Below, in pieces: positions 40,558-49,718 of a stretch of DNA of 64,000 bases. Numbering within the stretch: the first letter of the stretch is position 1; each line of letters opens with the position of its first letter. This DNA comes from Paenibacillus sp. 1001270B_150601_E10. Lineage in GTDB: Bacteria > Bacillota > Bacilli > Paenibacillales > Paenibacillaceae. The DNA lies in contig NZ_JADMOL010000005.1 of the NCBI RefSeq assembly GCF_015558675.1, forward strand, positions 62,652 to 126,651, given 5' to 3'. The notes beneath the pieces were generated by a model, which saw only the letters and a list, made by a program, of their open reading frames with translations, searched no databases and was not told where the DNA came from. The translations under genes and the position numbers were made by a program.

Positions 40558-42345
40558 TTAATCGATGATCATCCAGCGGCTGATTCCATGCTCCTTTGCC
40601 TTATCAGCCGCATCTCCGAATAATACCATTACCATTGTATCCTTGCTGTCAATAAGCTTCCTATCCTCTAACCACAGCTTCAGGTCAAACGGAAGCCGAT
40701 GAACCATGGCATGCTTGTGCAAATATCCCTCAGTCCATTCCATGGTTCTGAATGTATGATCTTGTGCAGAGGACAGTGCTGAAGCACGAGACAGCCACTC
40801 GCTTACGACTTGCTTCGGCATCGCTTCCCACCAGATCGTACGCGGCTTGTGATTGTGCTGAAGCAGGTAATCCAGTTGCATCATGCCGCGAATCGAACTC
40901 AGGCCGTGTGCCTTCTCCGCAGCGAGGAATTGATCCAGCCGAACAAATAAGTCGGCAAGCTGGTGCCCAATCCTTGACCATCCCTGCGATGCCCAATACG
41001 TTCCGAAGGAATGAAAGAAGTCCCACGGTGTGTCAAAGACTAGCGCTAGCAGCATCTCAATCGTGAGATCGGTACGATGGTCATTCCAGTACTTCTCCAA
41101 AATATCTTCTGTCTGCTTAATTCTTACCACATCGCCAAAGGAAAGCGCATCATTGGACAGCATCTCATAGGGCGCGTTCTCCATGTATTGATAATGGTAA
41201 AGCTCGGCATCTCGCCGCAGTCCGGTTCCTCGCAGCAGCTTCAGGAAGCCTAGCTGCAACTCTTCCGGGCGAAGCGCAAACACATCATTGAACGTGCGGC
41301 GGAAGGAGTCATAGTCCTCCCCCGGAAGGCCTGCAATCAGATCGAGATGCTGATCGATCTTCCCGCCCTCCTTCACCAGATTCACGGTTCGGCAAAGCTT
41401 GTCCCAGTTCTGTCTCCGCTTCACAAGCCGCATCGTCTCCTCATTCGTCGACTGGACGCCAATCTCGAAGCGGAAGATGCCTTTTGGCGCATGCTCATTT
41501 AAAAATGCAAGCACCTCTGGCCGCATAATATCCGCGGTAATCTCGAATTGGAACACACAGCCGTTGTGATTGTCGATCAGGAACTGGAAGATGTCGAGCG
41601 CATATTCCCGATTAATATTAAAGGTACGATCCAAAAACTTGATCGTTCTTGCTCCGTGCTGGATAAGGTAGAGAAGATCTGCCTTCACCTGCTCTTTGTC
41701 AAAATAGCGCACGCCTACCTCTGTGCTCGATAAGCAAAATTGGCAGTTGAACGGGCAGCCACGGCTCGTTTCAAAATAAACGATGCGCTTGCTAATATCC
41801 TGCACATCCTCCTCCAAACGATAAGGGGAAGGGAGCGCATCCAGTGCAATCTTATCCGTTTGAGGCTGAACGTATATGCGTTCTACTTTCTCAGTCTGCC
41901 CTTCTGTGGCATACTCATATCCTCGCCAAGCAATGCCCGATATATGATGAAGCACCCCATCTTCCGAATAGGCTGCAAGAATCGCCTTGAAGGCAGCCTC
42001 CCCTTCCCCCATGACGATGACATCGATTCCATGTTCGCGACTCATAAAGTGCTCAGGGTCAAACGATACCTCTGGACCGCCAAGAATGATGCGGACGTCG
42101 GGCAGCACCTTTTTCAACAAGGATACGCAGTTTAGTGTCTCTTCAATGTTCCAAATGTAGCACGAGAAGCCTACCACATCGGGCTTGCGATTATATAAAT
42201 CCGTTACGATATGAAGCGCAGGGTCCTTCACGGTATACTCTGCCATCTCGATCTCAAACGTATCTTGGGCGTATGCCTTCAACAATCGAAGGGATAACGC
42301 GGTGTGTATATACTTGGCATTGATTGCCGCTACAATGGTTTTCAT
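40558..42345 (-). CDS. B12-binding-domain radical SAM protein with DUF4080-like C-terminus
   Basis: 595 residues. Residues ~1-140 form a cobalamin-binding-like Rossmann domain (VGFSCYIWNIEETL, IILGGPEVSFDP, VIVMGEGEAAF). The radical SAM core has the CxxxCxxC cluster in SRGCPFNCQFC, and the C-terminal ~200 residues look like DUF4080. The enzyme class typically carries out methylation or rearrangement on unactivated carbons, but for this subgroup the substrate is unknown. No biosynthetic partner lies next to it apart from LtrA. The DxHxxG-type cobalamin-base motif is not obvious, so binding may be base-off. Confidence 0.88.
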   Translation of the reverse strand: MKTIVAAINAKYIHTALSLRLLKAYAQDTFEIEMAEYTVKDPALHIVTDLYNRKPDVVGFSCYIWNIEETLNCVSLLKKVLPDVRIILGGPEVSFDPEHFMSREHGIDVIVMGEGEAAFKAILAAYSEDGVLHHISGIAWRGYEYATEGQTEKVERIYVQPQTDKIALDALPSPYRLEEDVQDISKRIVYFETSRGCPFNCQFCLSSTEVGVRYFDKEQVKADLLYLIQHGARTIKFLDRTFNINREYALDIFQFLIDNHNGCVFQFEITADIMRPEVLAFLNEHAPKGIFRFEIGVQSTNEETMRLVKRRQNWDKLCRTVNLVKEGGKIDQHLDLIAGLPGEDYDSFRRTFNDVFALRPEELQLGFLKLLRGTGLRRDAELYHYQYMENAPYEMLSNDALSFGDVVRIKQTEDILEKYWNDHRTDLTIEMLLALVFDTPWDFFHSFGTYWASQGWSRIGHQLADLFVRLDQFLAAEKAHGLSSIRGMMQLDYLLQHNHKPRTIWWEAMPKQVVSEWLSRASALSSAQDHTFRTMEWTEGYLHKHAMVHRLPFDLKLWLEDRKLIDSKDTMVMVLFGDAADKAKEHGISRWMIID

Positions 42346-42635
42346 CAGCTTAACTTCCTATCTTATAGCGTCAAATGACGCGTTGTGCATGCAGTGGCAT
42401 ACCACCCCATACCGTAACGAATGTGCTTCTTTCGCGTCAATGGAGGAAGTCACAGCTCTGCTAGGGTTGGTTATACGAGGCATAATCAATAGAAAACCTT
42501 CTTAATGAATAGGATAAGCCCCGCCATTACAGAAGCTAGGCTCTTCACAATGTCAGGCAAACGCAGTACACTAGCAACACAATGCGTGATAAGCTGCTAG
42601 TATATAGAAAATATCGACGATAAGGAGGGTTCATC

Positions 42636-43181
42636 ATGACCTCTCAGCAATCACAGGCTTCACACCTTCAGCTCGCTACATTCGCGGGCGGCTGCTTCTG
42701 GTGCATGGTCAAGCCCTTCGACCAATGGGATGGCGTTCATGCCGTCATCTCCGGCTATACGGGCGGACATGTGGAGAATCCCACCTATGAGCAGGTGAAA
42801 ACCCAAACGACAGGCCATCTTGAGGCCGTGCAAATTACGTATGATCCATCGCTCATCTCTTATGAGCAGATGCTAGAGCTGTACTGGGCACAGATTGATC
42901 CTACGGATGCTGGCGGCCAATTCCAAGATCGCGGGGAGTCGTACACGACTGCGATCTTCGTTCATACCGATGAGCAGCGCCATCTTGCCGAGGCATCGAA
43001 GGAAGCTCTCGTACAGAGCGGACGATTCGATAAACCGATCGTGACGCCTATTCGGGATGCTGCTCCTTTTTACCCTGCTGAGGATTACCATCAGGACTAC
43101 TACCGCAAGGAGCCGGAGCACTATAAGCAGGATCGTGCCGTCTCGGGGCGGGATGAATTTATCGAGAAGCATTGGAAATAG
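42636..43181 (+). CDS. msrA: Peptide methionine-S-sulfoxide reductase
   Basis: 181 residues. The catalytic motif AGGCFWC has the nucleophile at Cys20. [27 protein letters not shown] and [20 protein letters not shown] are the standard MsrA blocks. It reduces S-sulfoxides of free and protein-bound methionine in the cytosol with thioredoxin. Fused or adjacent MsrB is absent; an R-specific free-methionine enzyme lies further on at 57.6 kb. GATAAGGAGG precedes the ATG. Confidence 0.95.
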   Translation: MTSQQSQASHLQLATFAGGCFWCMVKPFDQWDGVHAVISGYTGGHVENPTYEQVKTQTTGHLEAVQITYDPSLISYEQMLELYWAQIDPTDAGGQFQDRGESYTTAIFVHTDEQRHLAEASKEALVQSGRFDKPIVTPIRDAAPFYPAEDYHQDYYRKEPEHYKQDRAVSGRDEFIEKHWK

Positions 43182-43402
43182 GCAGGACGCCTCCTTCCGC
43201 AGCACTGCAGATGCGTACCTCGCATAGGTAAGCACCTATACCGATTAGGTCATACATTCTCCCTGAATATGGAAATATAGTTTCAAACCATTTCAAGTAT
43301 GATATACTCTAATTTGGTATCAGCTGCTAAGAGCAGATATTAACCATAATGATGAATGACTGTTTTATACACGATGTATTCTAATCCCCTAAGGAGGATC
43401 TC

Positions 43403-44182
43403 ATGGAAGATTTGCTTAAGCTAAGAGATAAAAATATTGTTGTCATGGGTGTTGCCAATGAGCGCAGCCTGGCATGGGGTGTTGCAAAGTCGCTTATTCA
43501 AGCAGGCGCAAACCTCATCTTTACATATCGCAAGGAGCGTTCTCTCGCAAAGCTTGAGAAACTGATTGAAGCAAACAACTTCAATGCTAAGCTAGTGATC
43601 CCATGCGACATCAACAGCGATGAGAGCATCCTGGAGGCATTCACGAAGATCGGGCAAGAAGTGGGCACGATCCATGGCGTTGTTCACTCCATTGCATTCG
43701 CTCATGCAGAGGATCTAAAGAGTGACTTCATCGACACATCAAGAGAAGGCTTTGCATTCGCTCAAGATACAAGCGCGTATTCCTTGATCGCTGTTGCAAA
43801 GGCGGCTAAGCCATATATGACAGAGGGCGGATCGATCATTACGATGAGCTACCTCGGTGCGGAGCGCGTGGTTGAGGGCTATAACGTCATGGGCATCGCG
43901 AAGGCTTCGCTTGAAGCATCCGTTCGCTACCTCGCCTCTGACCTTGGCAAATACAACATTCGCGTGAACGCGATCTCTGCTGGCGCCATCAAGACACTTG
44001 CTGCAAAAGGCGTTCCTTCCTTCAATCGCATCCTGCATGTGATCGAAGAGGAATCTCCATTGAAGCGCAACGTTACGCAAGAAGAGGTTGGCGACATGAC
44101 CCTTGCCATGATGAGCCATTTGTCCCGCGGCGTCACAGGCGAGATCGTGTACGTGGACTCCGGCTACAATATTATGGGCTAA
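43403..44182 (+). CDS. fabI: Enoyl-[acyl-carrier-protein] reductase, NADH-type
   Basis: 259 residues, SDR fold. VVMGVANERSLAWGVAKSL is the FabI cofactor loop. The catalytic pair is Tyr150/Tyr160 and Lys167 in SYLGAERVVEGYNVMGIAK (Y-x6-K). It performs the last reduction of each fatty-acid elongation cycle and is the target of triclosan. AAGGAGG stands before the ATG. The gene is single, and I see no FapR-type operator in the upstream region. Confidence 0.95.
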   Translation: MEDLLKLRDKNIVVMGVANERSLAWGVAKSLIQAGANLIFTYRKERSLAKLEKLIEANNFNAKLVIPCDINSDESILEAFTKIGQEVGTIHGVVHSIAFAHAEDLKSDFIDTSREGFAFAQDTSAYSLIAVAKAAKPYMTEGGSIITMSYLGAERVVEGYNVMGIAKASLEASVRYLASDLGKYNIRVNAISAGAIKTLAAKGVPSFNRILHVIEEESPLKRNVTQEEVGDMTLAMMSHLSRGVTGEIVYVDSGYNIMG

Positions 44183-44244
44183 TCCTGGCTTGTCCTTTCT
44201 CGTAAATAGACAAACAGGTGCAGCGCAACATAACGTATAAATAG

Positions 44245-44298
44245 AAGCCAAGCTGTAAGGGAGCAATGCCCGCCCCTCATCCAGCTTGGCTTATTTTT
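44245..44298 (+). terminator. Rho-independent terminator after fabI
   Basis: AAGCCAAGCTG (44245-44255) pairs perfectly with CAGCTTGGCTT (44282-44292), followed by ATTTTT. Confidence 0.85.
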
Positions 44299-44371
44299 AC
44301 TCATCAGCAGCCCGTTCATGATCTCTTGGTTCAAGCTTGCTTGAGCTCATGTCAATCATCTACTTCATACA

Positions 44372-46366
44372 TTACTTTGCAGTTAACGCTTCACTAGCAG
44401 CCCTCTCTCCGCCAAGGCGTCCCGAGGTAAAGGAATAGCCAATGCCGACGCCATTTCCGACATACGTATCATTAAACAATACGCCTTCTGACTCCAAGCC
44501 GACCGCGTACAGTCCTTTGACCGGCACACGCTGATCATTGAGCACTTGGAATTCGGTATTCACAAGCAGTCCGCCGACAGAGCCAAGGTTATTTACCTCT
44601 GCAATAATCGCATAATACGGACCATTTCCGCTCATAGGCTCCAAGTACTCCTTCGCTTTACCAAATTCGGTATCAACTCCGTTTTTGATCGCAGCCTGAT
44701 AGTTGTTATAGGCTTTACTGAATACCTCTACGTCCATACCCGCGTTTTTCGCCAGCTCCTCGATGGTATTGCCTTTATAACCGTCTCCATTCTCCACCAT
44801 CTTGTCGAAAATTTGCTGTGCATTCGTCCATGGCGTATCCAGCTTGAATTGCTCTTGGAATGCAGCATAGAATTCCGGCGGCATGCCTGGCAGCTTTGGC
44901 GCATGAACCCCGTTCATTCCTTTCTTCGTCAGCGCATCAAGCTGGGATTGAGAGACAATGACCAAGTGATGCGGACCATTGAAGGCACTTGTATTCGCTG
45001 CCGCTACAGCTTCAAGCGTCGCCGCCTCATCACGGAATCGTGCGCCAGAAGGGCCTACATTCATAAAGTTCGGCAAGTACGTCAGCATCAAGGGATAGCT
45101 CGCCTCGAAGGCTGAATACTGTTCCTTCAGCTTGTCTGTTGCTCTTGCAAGCGTCTGATGGAGCATCTGACCGCCGAAGTTGTCAGGCACTTTAGCTCCT
45201 GCTGCCCATGCCATTTTTAGACCCTCGCCGATATTTTGACCAAGCCCGCCGTTGACGCCTTCAAAGCCGAAGGCTTCCTTAACCATCTCTTTATTCGCTG
45301 CATAACCACCTGTCGCCATGACGACTGTCTTCGCGGCAATATTCAGCTTCGTCCCATCCGACTGCTCCGCAATCACGCCTGTAACTGCTCCGCTCTCGTT
45401 CGTGATGAGCTCCTTCGCTGTTGTCTCTGTAATCACTTGTCCCCCGTTCTGCTCTACAGAAGCATGGAGCATCGCACGAAGCAGCGGCTGACGGTCCTCA
45501 TAAGACGGCAGCACATGAAGCGGCTCTCCCGCAAAGTTTAGAAAAGTCGTTTGGTAGCCCTTCTTGGCGAGCCAGTCATAGGTTTCTCCGGATTGAGTGA
45601 CATACTGGCGAATTGCAGCCGCATCCACACGCCAGTGATTGTTGTAGATCCATTCTGCGATTTCTTTTTCCACTTCTACCTTTAAGCCGTCACTGATAGA
45701 TGCAGAAGAATTATAGAATTTTCCTGCCCACGACAGATTGCTTGCTCCTCCGATCGTCGCGGTCTTCTCTATCAGAATGACCTTAGCTCCTTGATCCGCA
45801 GCAGATACAGCCGCTGAGACGCCTGATGCGCCTGCACCTACGACGACGACATCGGCTTCAAGCTGCTCCACTTTGCCCTCGTTCTCCTTCTTCACCGCTC
45901 GATTCTTAAGCGCCTCGACATCGCCGCCAGCTTGACTGACCGCATCTTCTACCGCTGCTATTAAGCCCTCGCTCGTTTGAGAGGCACCGCTGACCGCATC
46001 TACAGCAAGCGTCTGGCCGGAGAGAATCTGTTCCTTCAGCGACTCAATTGCCGCATCTCCTATGCCCGCTGTTTCTCCCTGGCTCACGACCTTAATGTCG
46101 GCTATCTCATGCTCCGTAAATGTCACCTCAAGCTTCAAGGCTCCTTCTTTCCCCTTCGCTTCTCCCGTATAGGTGCCTGGCTTAAAGGTTAACTCCGCCG
46201 AAGGCGAATCCGCTGTATCCTGCTCCTTCGATGTCTGATTCTGCTCGGTTTGCTGGTTAGCTGCATCCTGCTTCGTGCTATCGCTGCTGCATCCGCTGAA
46301 CATGGATACCATCAGCACAAGGCATAGCGAGATCATGAGAAACTTGAATCCTGGTTTCCGTTTCAT
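44372..46366 (-). CDS. FMN- and FAD-containing fumarate-reductase-like lipoprotein (flavocytochrome c family)
   Basis: 664 residues. Signal peptide with lipobox FSGC (Cys26), then a Gln/Thr/Asp-rich linker. An FMN-binding domain (~60-145) includes DAVSGAS, where the second Ser-type residue is the probable ApbE flavinylation site. The FAD domain begins at ~172 with VVVVGAGASGVSAAVSAADQ and ends with VGNGVGIGYSFTSGRLGG. No heme CxxCH is present. It should act outside the membrane as a reductase of fumarate-like acceptors, fed by membrane flavin/quinone electrons. No apbE is seen in this window. Expression is probably driven by the MerR-type promoter at 46431-46461. Confidence 0.88.
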   Translation of the reverse strand: MKRKPGFKFLMISLCLVLMVSMFSGCSSDSTKQDAANQQTEQNQTSKEQDTADSPSAELTFKPGTYTGEAKGKEGALKLEVTFTEHEIADIKVVSQGETAGIGDAAIESLKEQILSGQTLAVDAVSGASQTSEGLIAAVEDAVSQAGGDVEALKNRAVKKENEGKVEQLEADVVVVGAGASGVSAAVSAADQGAKVILIEKTATIGGASNLSWAGKFYNSSASISDGLKVEVEKEIAEWIYNNHWRVDAAAIRQYVTQSGETYDWLAKKGYQTTFLNFAGEPLHVLPSYEDRQPLLRAMLHASVEQNGGQVITETTAKELITNESGAVTGVIAEQSDGTKLNIAAKTVVMATGGYAANKEMVKEAFGFEGVNGGLGQNIGEGLKMAWAAGAKVPDNFGGQMLHQTLARATDKLKEQYSAFEASYPLMLTYLPNFMNVGPSGARFRDEAATLEAVAAANTSAFNGPHHLVIVSQSQLDALTKKGMNGVHAPKLPGMPPEFYAAFQEQFKLDTPWTNAQQIFDKMVENGDGYKGNTIEELAKNAGMDVEVFSKAYNNYQAAIKNGVDTEFGKAKEYLEPMSGNGPYYAIIAEVNNLGSVGGLLVNTEFQVLNDQRVPVKGLYAVGLESEGVLFNDTYVGNGVGIGYSFTSGRLGGERAASEALTAK

Positions 46367-46430
46367 GGTGTGTTCCCCCTGTATCTGGTTTGTGGTGCCT
46401 GCTGGCTTCGTCCTTGCAGGCGTTAAGATC

Positions 46431-46461
46431 AGGGTAAACCTTGGTGCAGCTCCAAGGTCAA
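46431..46461 (-). promoter_or_regulatory. MerR-type promoter with 19-bp spacer and dyad
   Basis: On the minus strand TTGACC (46461-46456) and TACCCT (46436-46431) are 19 bases apart, the overlong spacing typical of MerR-activated promoters. The dyad CCTTGG-N7-CCAAGG (46439-46457) fills the spacer. It lies 65 bases before the flavoprotein start and just downstream of the merR gene. Confidence 0.8.
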
Positions 46462-46479
46462 TGACGATTATGTGAAAAA

Positions 46480-46514
46480 AAGATCAAAGTCATGTAAAAA
46501 ACGACTTTGATCTT
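46480..46514 (-). terminator. Rho-independent terminator of the merR gene
   Basis: AAGATCAAAGTC (46480-46491) pairs perfectly with GACTTTGATCTT (46503-46514). On the minus strand a T-run follows, just before the MerR-type promoter. Confidence 0.88.
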
Positions 46515-46526
46515 CGTATCGAATGT

Positions 46527-47345
46527 CTAGGCAACAGCGGGTTGTATCGGAATATTGACTTCCAGATAAGAACCTCGCTCCTCCGTATATTCATTAAGCA
46601 GAATCTTGCCTGTAATGTCCCCGTTCATAAGATGTCCTGCTGCTTTGATCTCATCCAGCATAAATTGAAAGCATGACACACCGAACGGCTCCTTCTCCGA
46701 AACATATATGACGGAAGTAAGGCATGTTGCCGGGGGCAAATACTCCATATAATCATTCTCTTCGACCTCTAATGCCCTCATGTCGTCCTCCGTTAGCGAC
46801 ACCCCCCAGCTGTACTGCAATTCCTTTTGGTTCAAGACCTCGAGCCAATTCTCAATGCGAAAGCAAAAGAACGTAAAAGGCAGCAAGTCCATCCACTCAT
46901 TCACCAACTGCTTCAAGGCATGCTCCTTTAATAAACGATTCTGATCGGTCTGCTTGAGACGGTATCGTCCGGGCACAGACTTGATCTGGCACTCCCGCAG
47001 CCGATTGCGAATTTGCTCAATTTCCGTATGAATCTCATTAATCTTATTTAAGAGCAGCGTGCTCTTTCGTAGCTGTTCCTGTAGATTGTGCTTGGATTCT
47101 TCTAGCTTGCCAAGCGCCTGCTGCATGGTTCCTCCGTTTATGAGGGAAGATACATCATGAAGCGGTATCATCATGCTGCGATACCATCGGCTCATCAGCA
47201 GGTTTCGAGCATCCAAATCATGAAAGTACCGGTATTTGTTGTGATCATCCTTTAACGGACGAAGGATATTGTGCTTTTCATATAATCGCAGCGTGTCCGC
47301 TGTCACACCGGTTATGGATGCAAACTCTCCAATGGAATATCTCAT
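46527..47345 (-). CDS. MerR family regulator with effector-binding C-terminus
   Basis: 272 residues. The N-terminal winged helix is typical: YSIGEFASITGVTADTLRLY, then the wing NKYRYFHDLDARNL. A long dimer helix (~75-120) leads to a ~150-residue domain resembling the GyrI-like/BmrR ligand-binding fold. The adjacent flavoprotein gene has a perfect 19-bp-spaced MerR promoter, so that gene is its likely target; the inducer may be an organic acceptor. ATG 47345 after GGGGTGG is preferred to the GTG three codons earlier. Confidence 0.85.
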   Translation of the reverse strand: MRYSIGEFASITGVTADTLRLYEKHNILRPLKDDHNKYRYFHDLDARNLLMSRWYRSMMIPLHDVSSLINGGTMQQALGKLEESKHNLQEQLRKSTLLLNKINEIHTEIEQIRNRLRECQIKSVPGRYRLKQTDQNRLLKEHALKQLVNEWMDLLPFTFFCFRIENWLEVLNQKELQYSWGVSLTEDDMRALEVEENDYMEYLPPATCLTSVIYVSEKEPFGVSCFQFMLDEIKAAGHLMNGDITGKILLNEYTEERGSYLEVNIPIQPAVA

Positions 47346-47544
47346 GTCAGCCACCCCATGTTTGTATATTGTATAAATGGCGGATTTGCCCCTTTATCTC
47401 TACTATAGCGAAAAGAAGTCGATATTTTAGTGAATAGTTTCACAAATTTGTTGCCACAATGAACGTTAAAACCTTCCAGACTGGAATGTCATTGTTTTAA
47501 CCGAATCGCTGTTCCATATCCCTTTGAGTAAACCCCAAACAAAA

Positions 47545-47595
47545 AAAGACCCTGAGTATGGAAGAGCATCCTCTCTTCCTGTACTCAAGATCTTT
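47545..47595 (-). terminator. Rho-independent terminator of the MFS gene
   Basis: A long imperfect stem (TGAGTA with TACTCA, GGAAGAG with CTCTTCC, outer AAAGA with TCTTT) is followed on the minus strand by a seven-T run. Confidence 0.8.
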
Positions 47596-47681
47596 CACCC
47601 TGTTAAATTTTATTCCCTGTTAAACCTGAATCATTGTCCGCTCATCTTCACTCATGCCGTCCATCGTTCAGCAGTTGGATA

Positions 47682-48887
47682 CTAGACTGTCGCCCCTGTT
47701 GAAGAAGCGGCTTCTTGCGTTTGTGCGGCGTGTGAAGTCAACGTATGCTTCACGCGAATAAACATTAAGCCGCCTGCAATCACAAGCAGAATGCCCGCAA
47801 CGCCATAAGGCGCGAATGGGCTGATCGCTCCGCCAATCACACCGGACAACAGTGGTGCAATCGCCGCACCAAGCCAGCGTACGAAGTTGTATACCCCTGA
47901 AGTAATTCCGCGCTCATAAGGGGATACGCCCATCACATGGCTTGTAAAGAGCGCGTTGTTCAAGCCGCACAGAAGGCCGGACAAGACAACAAGCGTAATC
48001 TGAATCGCTGTATTGTGCAGGAAGAACAATAAGAAAATGATAATGGCAAAGCCGAACAAGCTGAACTTCAAGATTTGCTCAGGCGTATACTTCGTCTCCA
48101 GAGCATGAGCTAGCTTTGCAGAGCCAAATGCCAGCAGCAAGCCCCAGCCGAAGAAGACAAGCCCAAGCTGAATTGCGGTCAATTTAATCACGAGCGGCGA
48201 ATAAGCCAAGATGACAAAGAAGCCGTAGTTGTACAGCATTCCTGCAATCGCCCCGCGCAAGAATGGCTTGTAGGAGAGAAGATGGGCAAGCTCTTTGAAT
48301 CCTGCTGCCTTACGCTTCACGCCTTTGTGGTGAATCTCCGGTGTTTTGACCAGGGATAGAACAAGGATGAAGGCAATAAAGATCAATACGCCGGTCATCA
48401 TAAATGGATAGCGCCAGGAGCTGCTGAGCAGTCCGCCAACGAGCGGTCCGCCTGCCATACCAAGGCCAATCGCGGCCTCATAAGCGCCGACTGCCCCAGA
48501 TACCGTTGGTGACAAGGAGATCAGAAGCGTCATCGCTGTCGCAAAGAACATCGAGTTGCCTAGGCCCCAGCCCGCACGGAATAGGGACAGCTCCAAGATG
48601 GAATTGGAGAAGCCGCACAGCAGTGCAAAGACGGTAACGATCGCCATCCCAATGACCATCATTCGTTTGTCCCCTACTTTTGATACAAGCATCCCGACAG
48701 GGAGCATCATAATCGCCATCGTAAAAATATATGCCGTAAACAGCATCTCAACCTGTGCATGGTTGGCTCCGAGTTGTTCAGCAATAATAGGCAGCAGCGG
48801 GTCTACAATTCCGATTCCCATGAATGCCAGGAATGTGGCGAAGATTGTGATTTTTCTACCCCTGCTTTTTTGTGCTTCTGTTAACAT
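47682..48887 (-). CDS. MFS drug/metabolite efflux transporter
   Basis: 401 residues, about 12 membrane helices. The start region has FATFLAFMGIGIVDPLLPII, the motif A-like loop is GMLVSKVGDKRMMVIGMAI, and motif C-like GAYEAAIGLGMAGGPLVGG marks it as a proton antiporter of the drug-efflux type. It overlaps the MerR-family gene at 48881 by seven bases and is transcribed with it, so it is probably induced by the compound that this regulator senses. Confidence 0.88.
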   Translation of the reverse strand: MLTEAQKSRGRKITIFATFLAFMGIGIVDPLLPIIAEQLGANHAQVEMLFTAYIFTMAIMMLPVGMLVSKVGDKRMMVIGMAIVTVFALLCGFSNSILELSLFRAGWGLGNSMFFATAMTLLISLSPTVSGAVGAYEAAIGLGMAGGPLVGGLLSSSWRYPFMMTGVLIFIAFILVLSLVKTPEIHHKGVKRKAAGFKELAHLLSYKPFLRGAIAGMLYNYGFFVILAYSPLVIKLTAIQLGLVFFGWGLLLAFGSAKLAHALETKYTPEQILKFSLFGFAIIIFLLFFLHNTAIQITLVVLSGLLCGLNNALFTSHVMGVSPYERGITSGVYNFVRWLGAAIAPLLSGVIGGAISPFAPYGVAGILLVIAGGLMFIRVKHTLTSHAAQTQEAASSTGATV

Positions 48888-49306
48888 ACATTGGTTTCCC
48901 CCTCTTCATTCTTGAGATGGTCACGAACCGTTTCAAGAAGCTCCTCAATGTAGCCCTTGAATTCCTCCATGCGCTTCATCTTGTTCTCAAGCTGCTGAAG
49001 CTGGTTCATGAGCATCTCCTCAGCAGTAAGCAAGGACTCTTGTTCTACTTTCCCTTGCTTCCTATGCTCATCACTAATGTGCTCTCTCCAGTCCACAAAC
49101 TGTTTAAGTTCTGCGAGCGAGAAGCCGAGCACCTCTTTGGCTTCGATCAGTAACCGAATCCGACGAATATCCGCATCCGAGTACAAGCGAATATTCCCTT
49201 CACTCCGATCAGGAGGCTGGATAATACCAAGCTCCTCATAATAGCGAAGCGTGCGCTTCGTTAACCCTGTTTCGCGCATCACCTCTTCGATCTTGTAGGT
49301 CTTCAT
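48881..49306 (-). CDS. MerR family transcriptional regulator paired with MFS exporter
   Basis: 141 residues. The HTH is YKIEEVMRETGLTKRTLRYY and the wing has EGNIRLYSDADIRRIRLL. A long coiled coil (~80-135, rich in Gln, Leu, Met and Glu) forms the dimer and replaces a large ligand domain. The ATG at 49306 follows GGGTGAAGG; the frame extends upstream to 49336 without support. It shares a transcript and a seven-base overlap with the exporter. Two TTACATATGTAA palindromes lie 70-120 bases upstream of its start. Confidence 0.85.
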   Translation of the reverse strand: MKTYKIEEVMRETGLTKRTLRYYEELGIIQPPDRSEGNIRLYSDADIRRIRLLIEAKEVLGFSLAELKQFVDWREHISDEHRKQGKVEQESLLTAEEMLMNQLQQLENKMKRMEEFKGYIEELLETVRDHLKNEEGETNVC

Positions 49307-49368
49307 TGCCTTCACCCCGTTCTTGATGCTCTTCATACGATACTCCTTGTTAACGTAAGCGTCAATAT

Positions 49369-49423
49369 TTACATATGTAATTATTTATATATAATATTAT
49401 GTAAGTGATTACATATGTAATCT
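49369..49423. promoter_or_regulatory. Pair of identical-core palindromes upstream of merR-MFS
   Basis: TTACATATGTAA (49369-49380) and GATTACATATGTAATC (49408-49423, a perfect 16-base palindrome) are about 40 bases apart centre to centre with AT-rich DNA between. They are likely operator sites for a dimeric regulator, perhaps the MerR protein itself or another regulator. Confidence 0.55.
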
Positions 49424-49464
49424 GCCGCGATTCGTTAATTTTTTCCTTTCCCATATAAAAAAAG

Positions 49465-49503
49465 CCTCACAGGCGCCATGATGCATCTTGCATCATCCTG
49501 CCC
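49465..49503 (-). terminator. Orphan terminator-like hairpin
   Basis: ATGATGCA-TCT-TGCATCAT forms a tight stem, extended by CAGG/CCTG. On the minus strand TGAGGC and seven T follow. No minus-strand gene lies to its right before 50.6 kb, so it may end a short antisense or small RNA. Confidence 0.4.
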
Positions 49504-49718
49504 ATGAAGCGTATGGAATGCTGTGATTATTTCCTTTTCATTATCTTGCAAAAGAAAAATTTTAATATTTTACAACAAACAATGTTGTTTGTAAATAAAA
49601 ACAGACACAAATCCGTTCACTATTCAAAAAAACGTCATATATGGAGCAATAGTAAACAGAGTGCCTATGATAAGGTGACGTATGTATACGAATACATAAA
49701 AAGAAAGGAATGACCGTT

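Larger units (their letters stand above)
49307..49718. other. 412-base regulatory stretch between divergent genes
   Basis: It holds the two TTACATATGTAA palindromes, an orphan minus-oriented hairpin with T-run (49465-49503) and an AT-rich inverted repeat at 49568-49595. No gene with a ribosome site was found. Confidence 0.5.
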
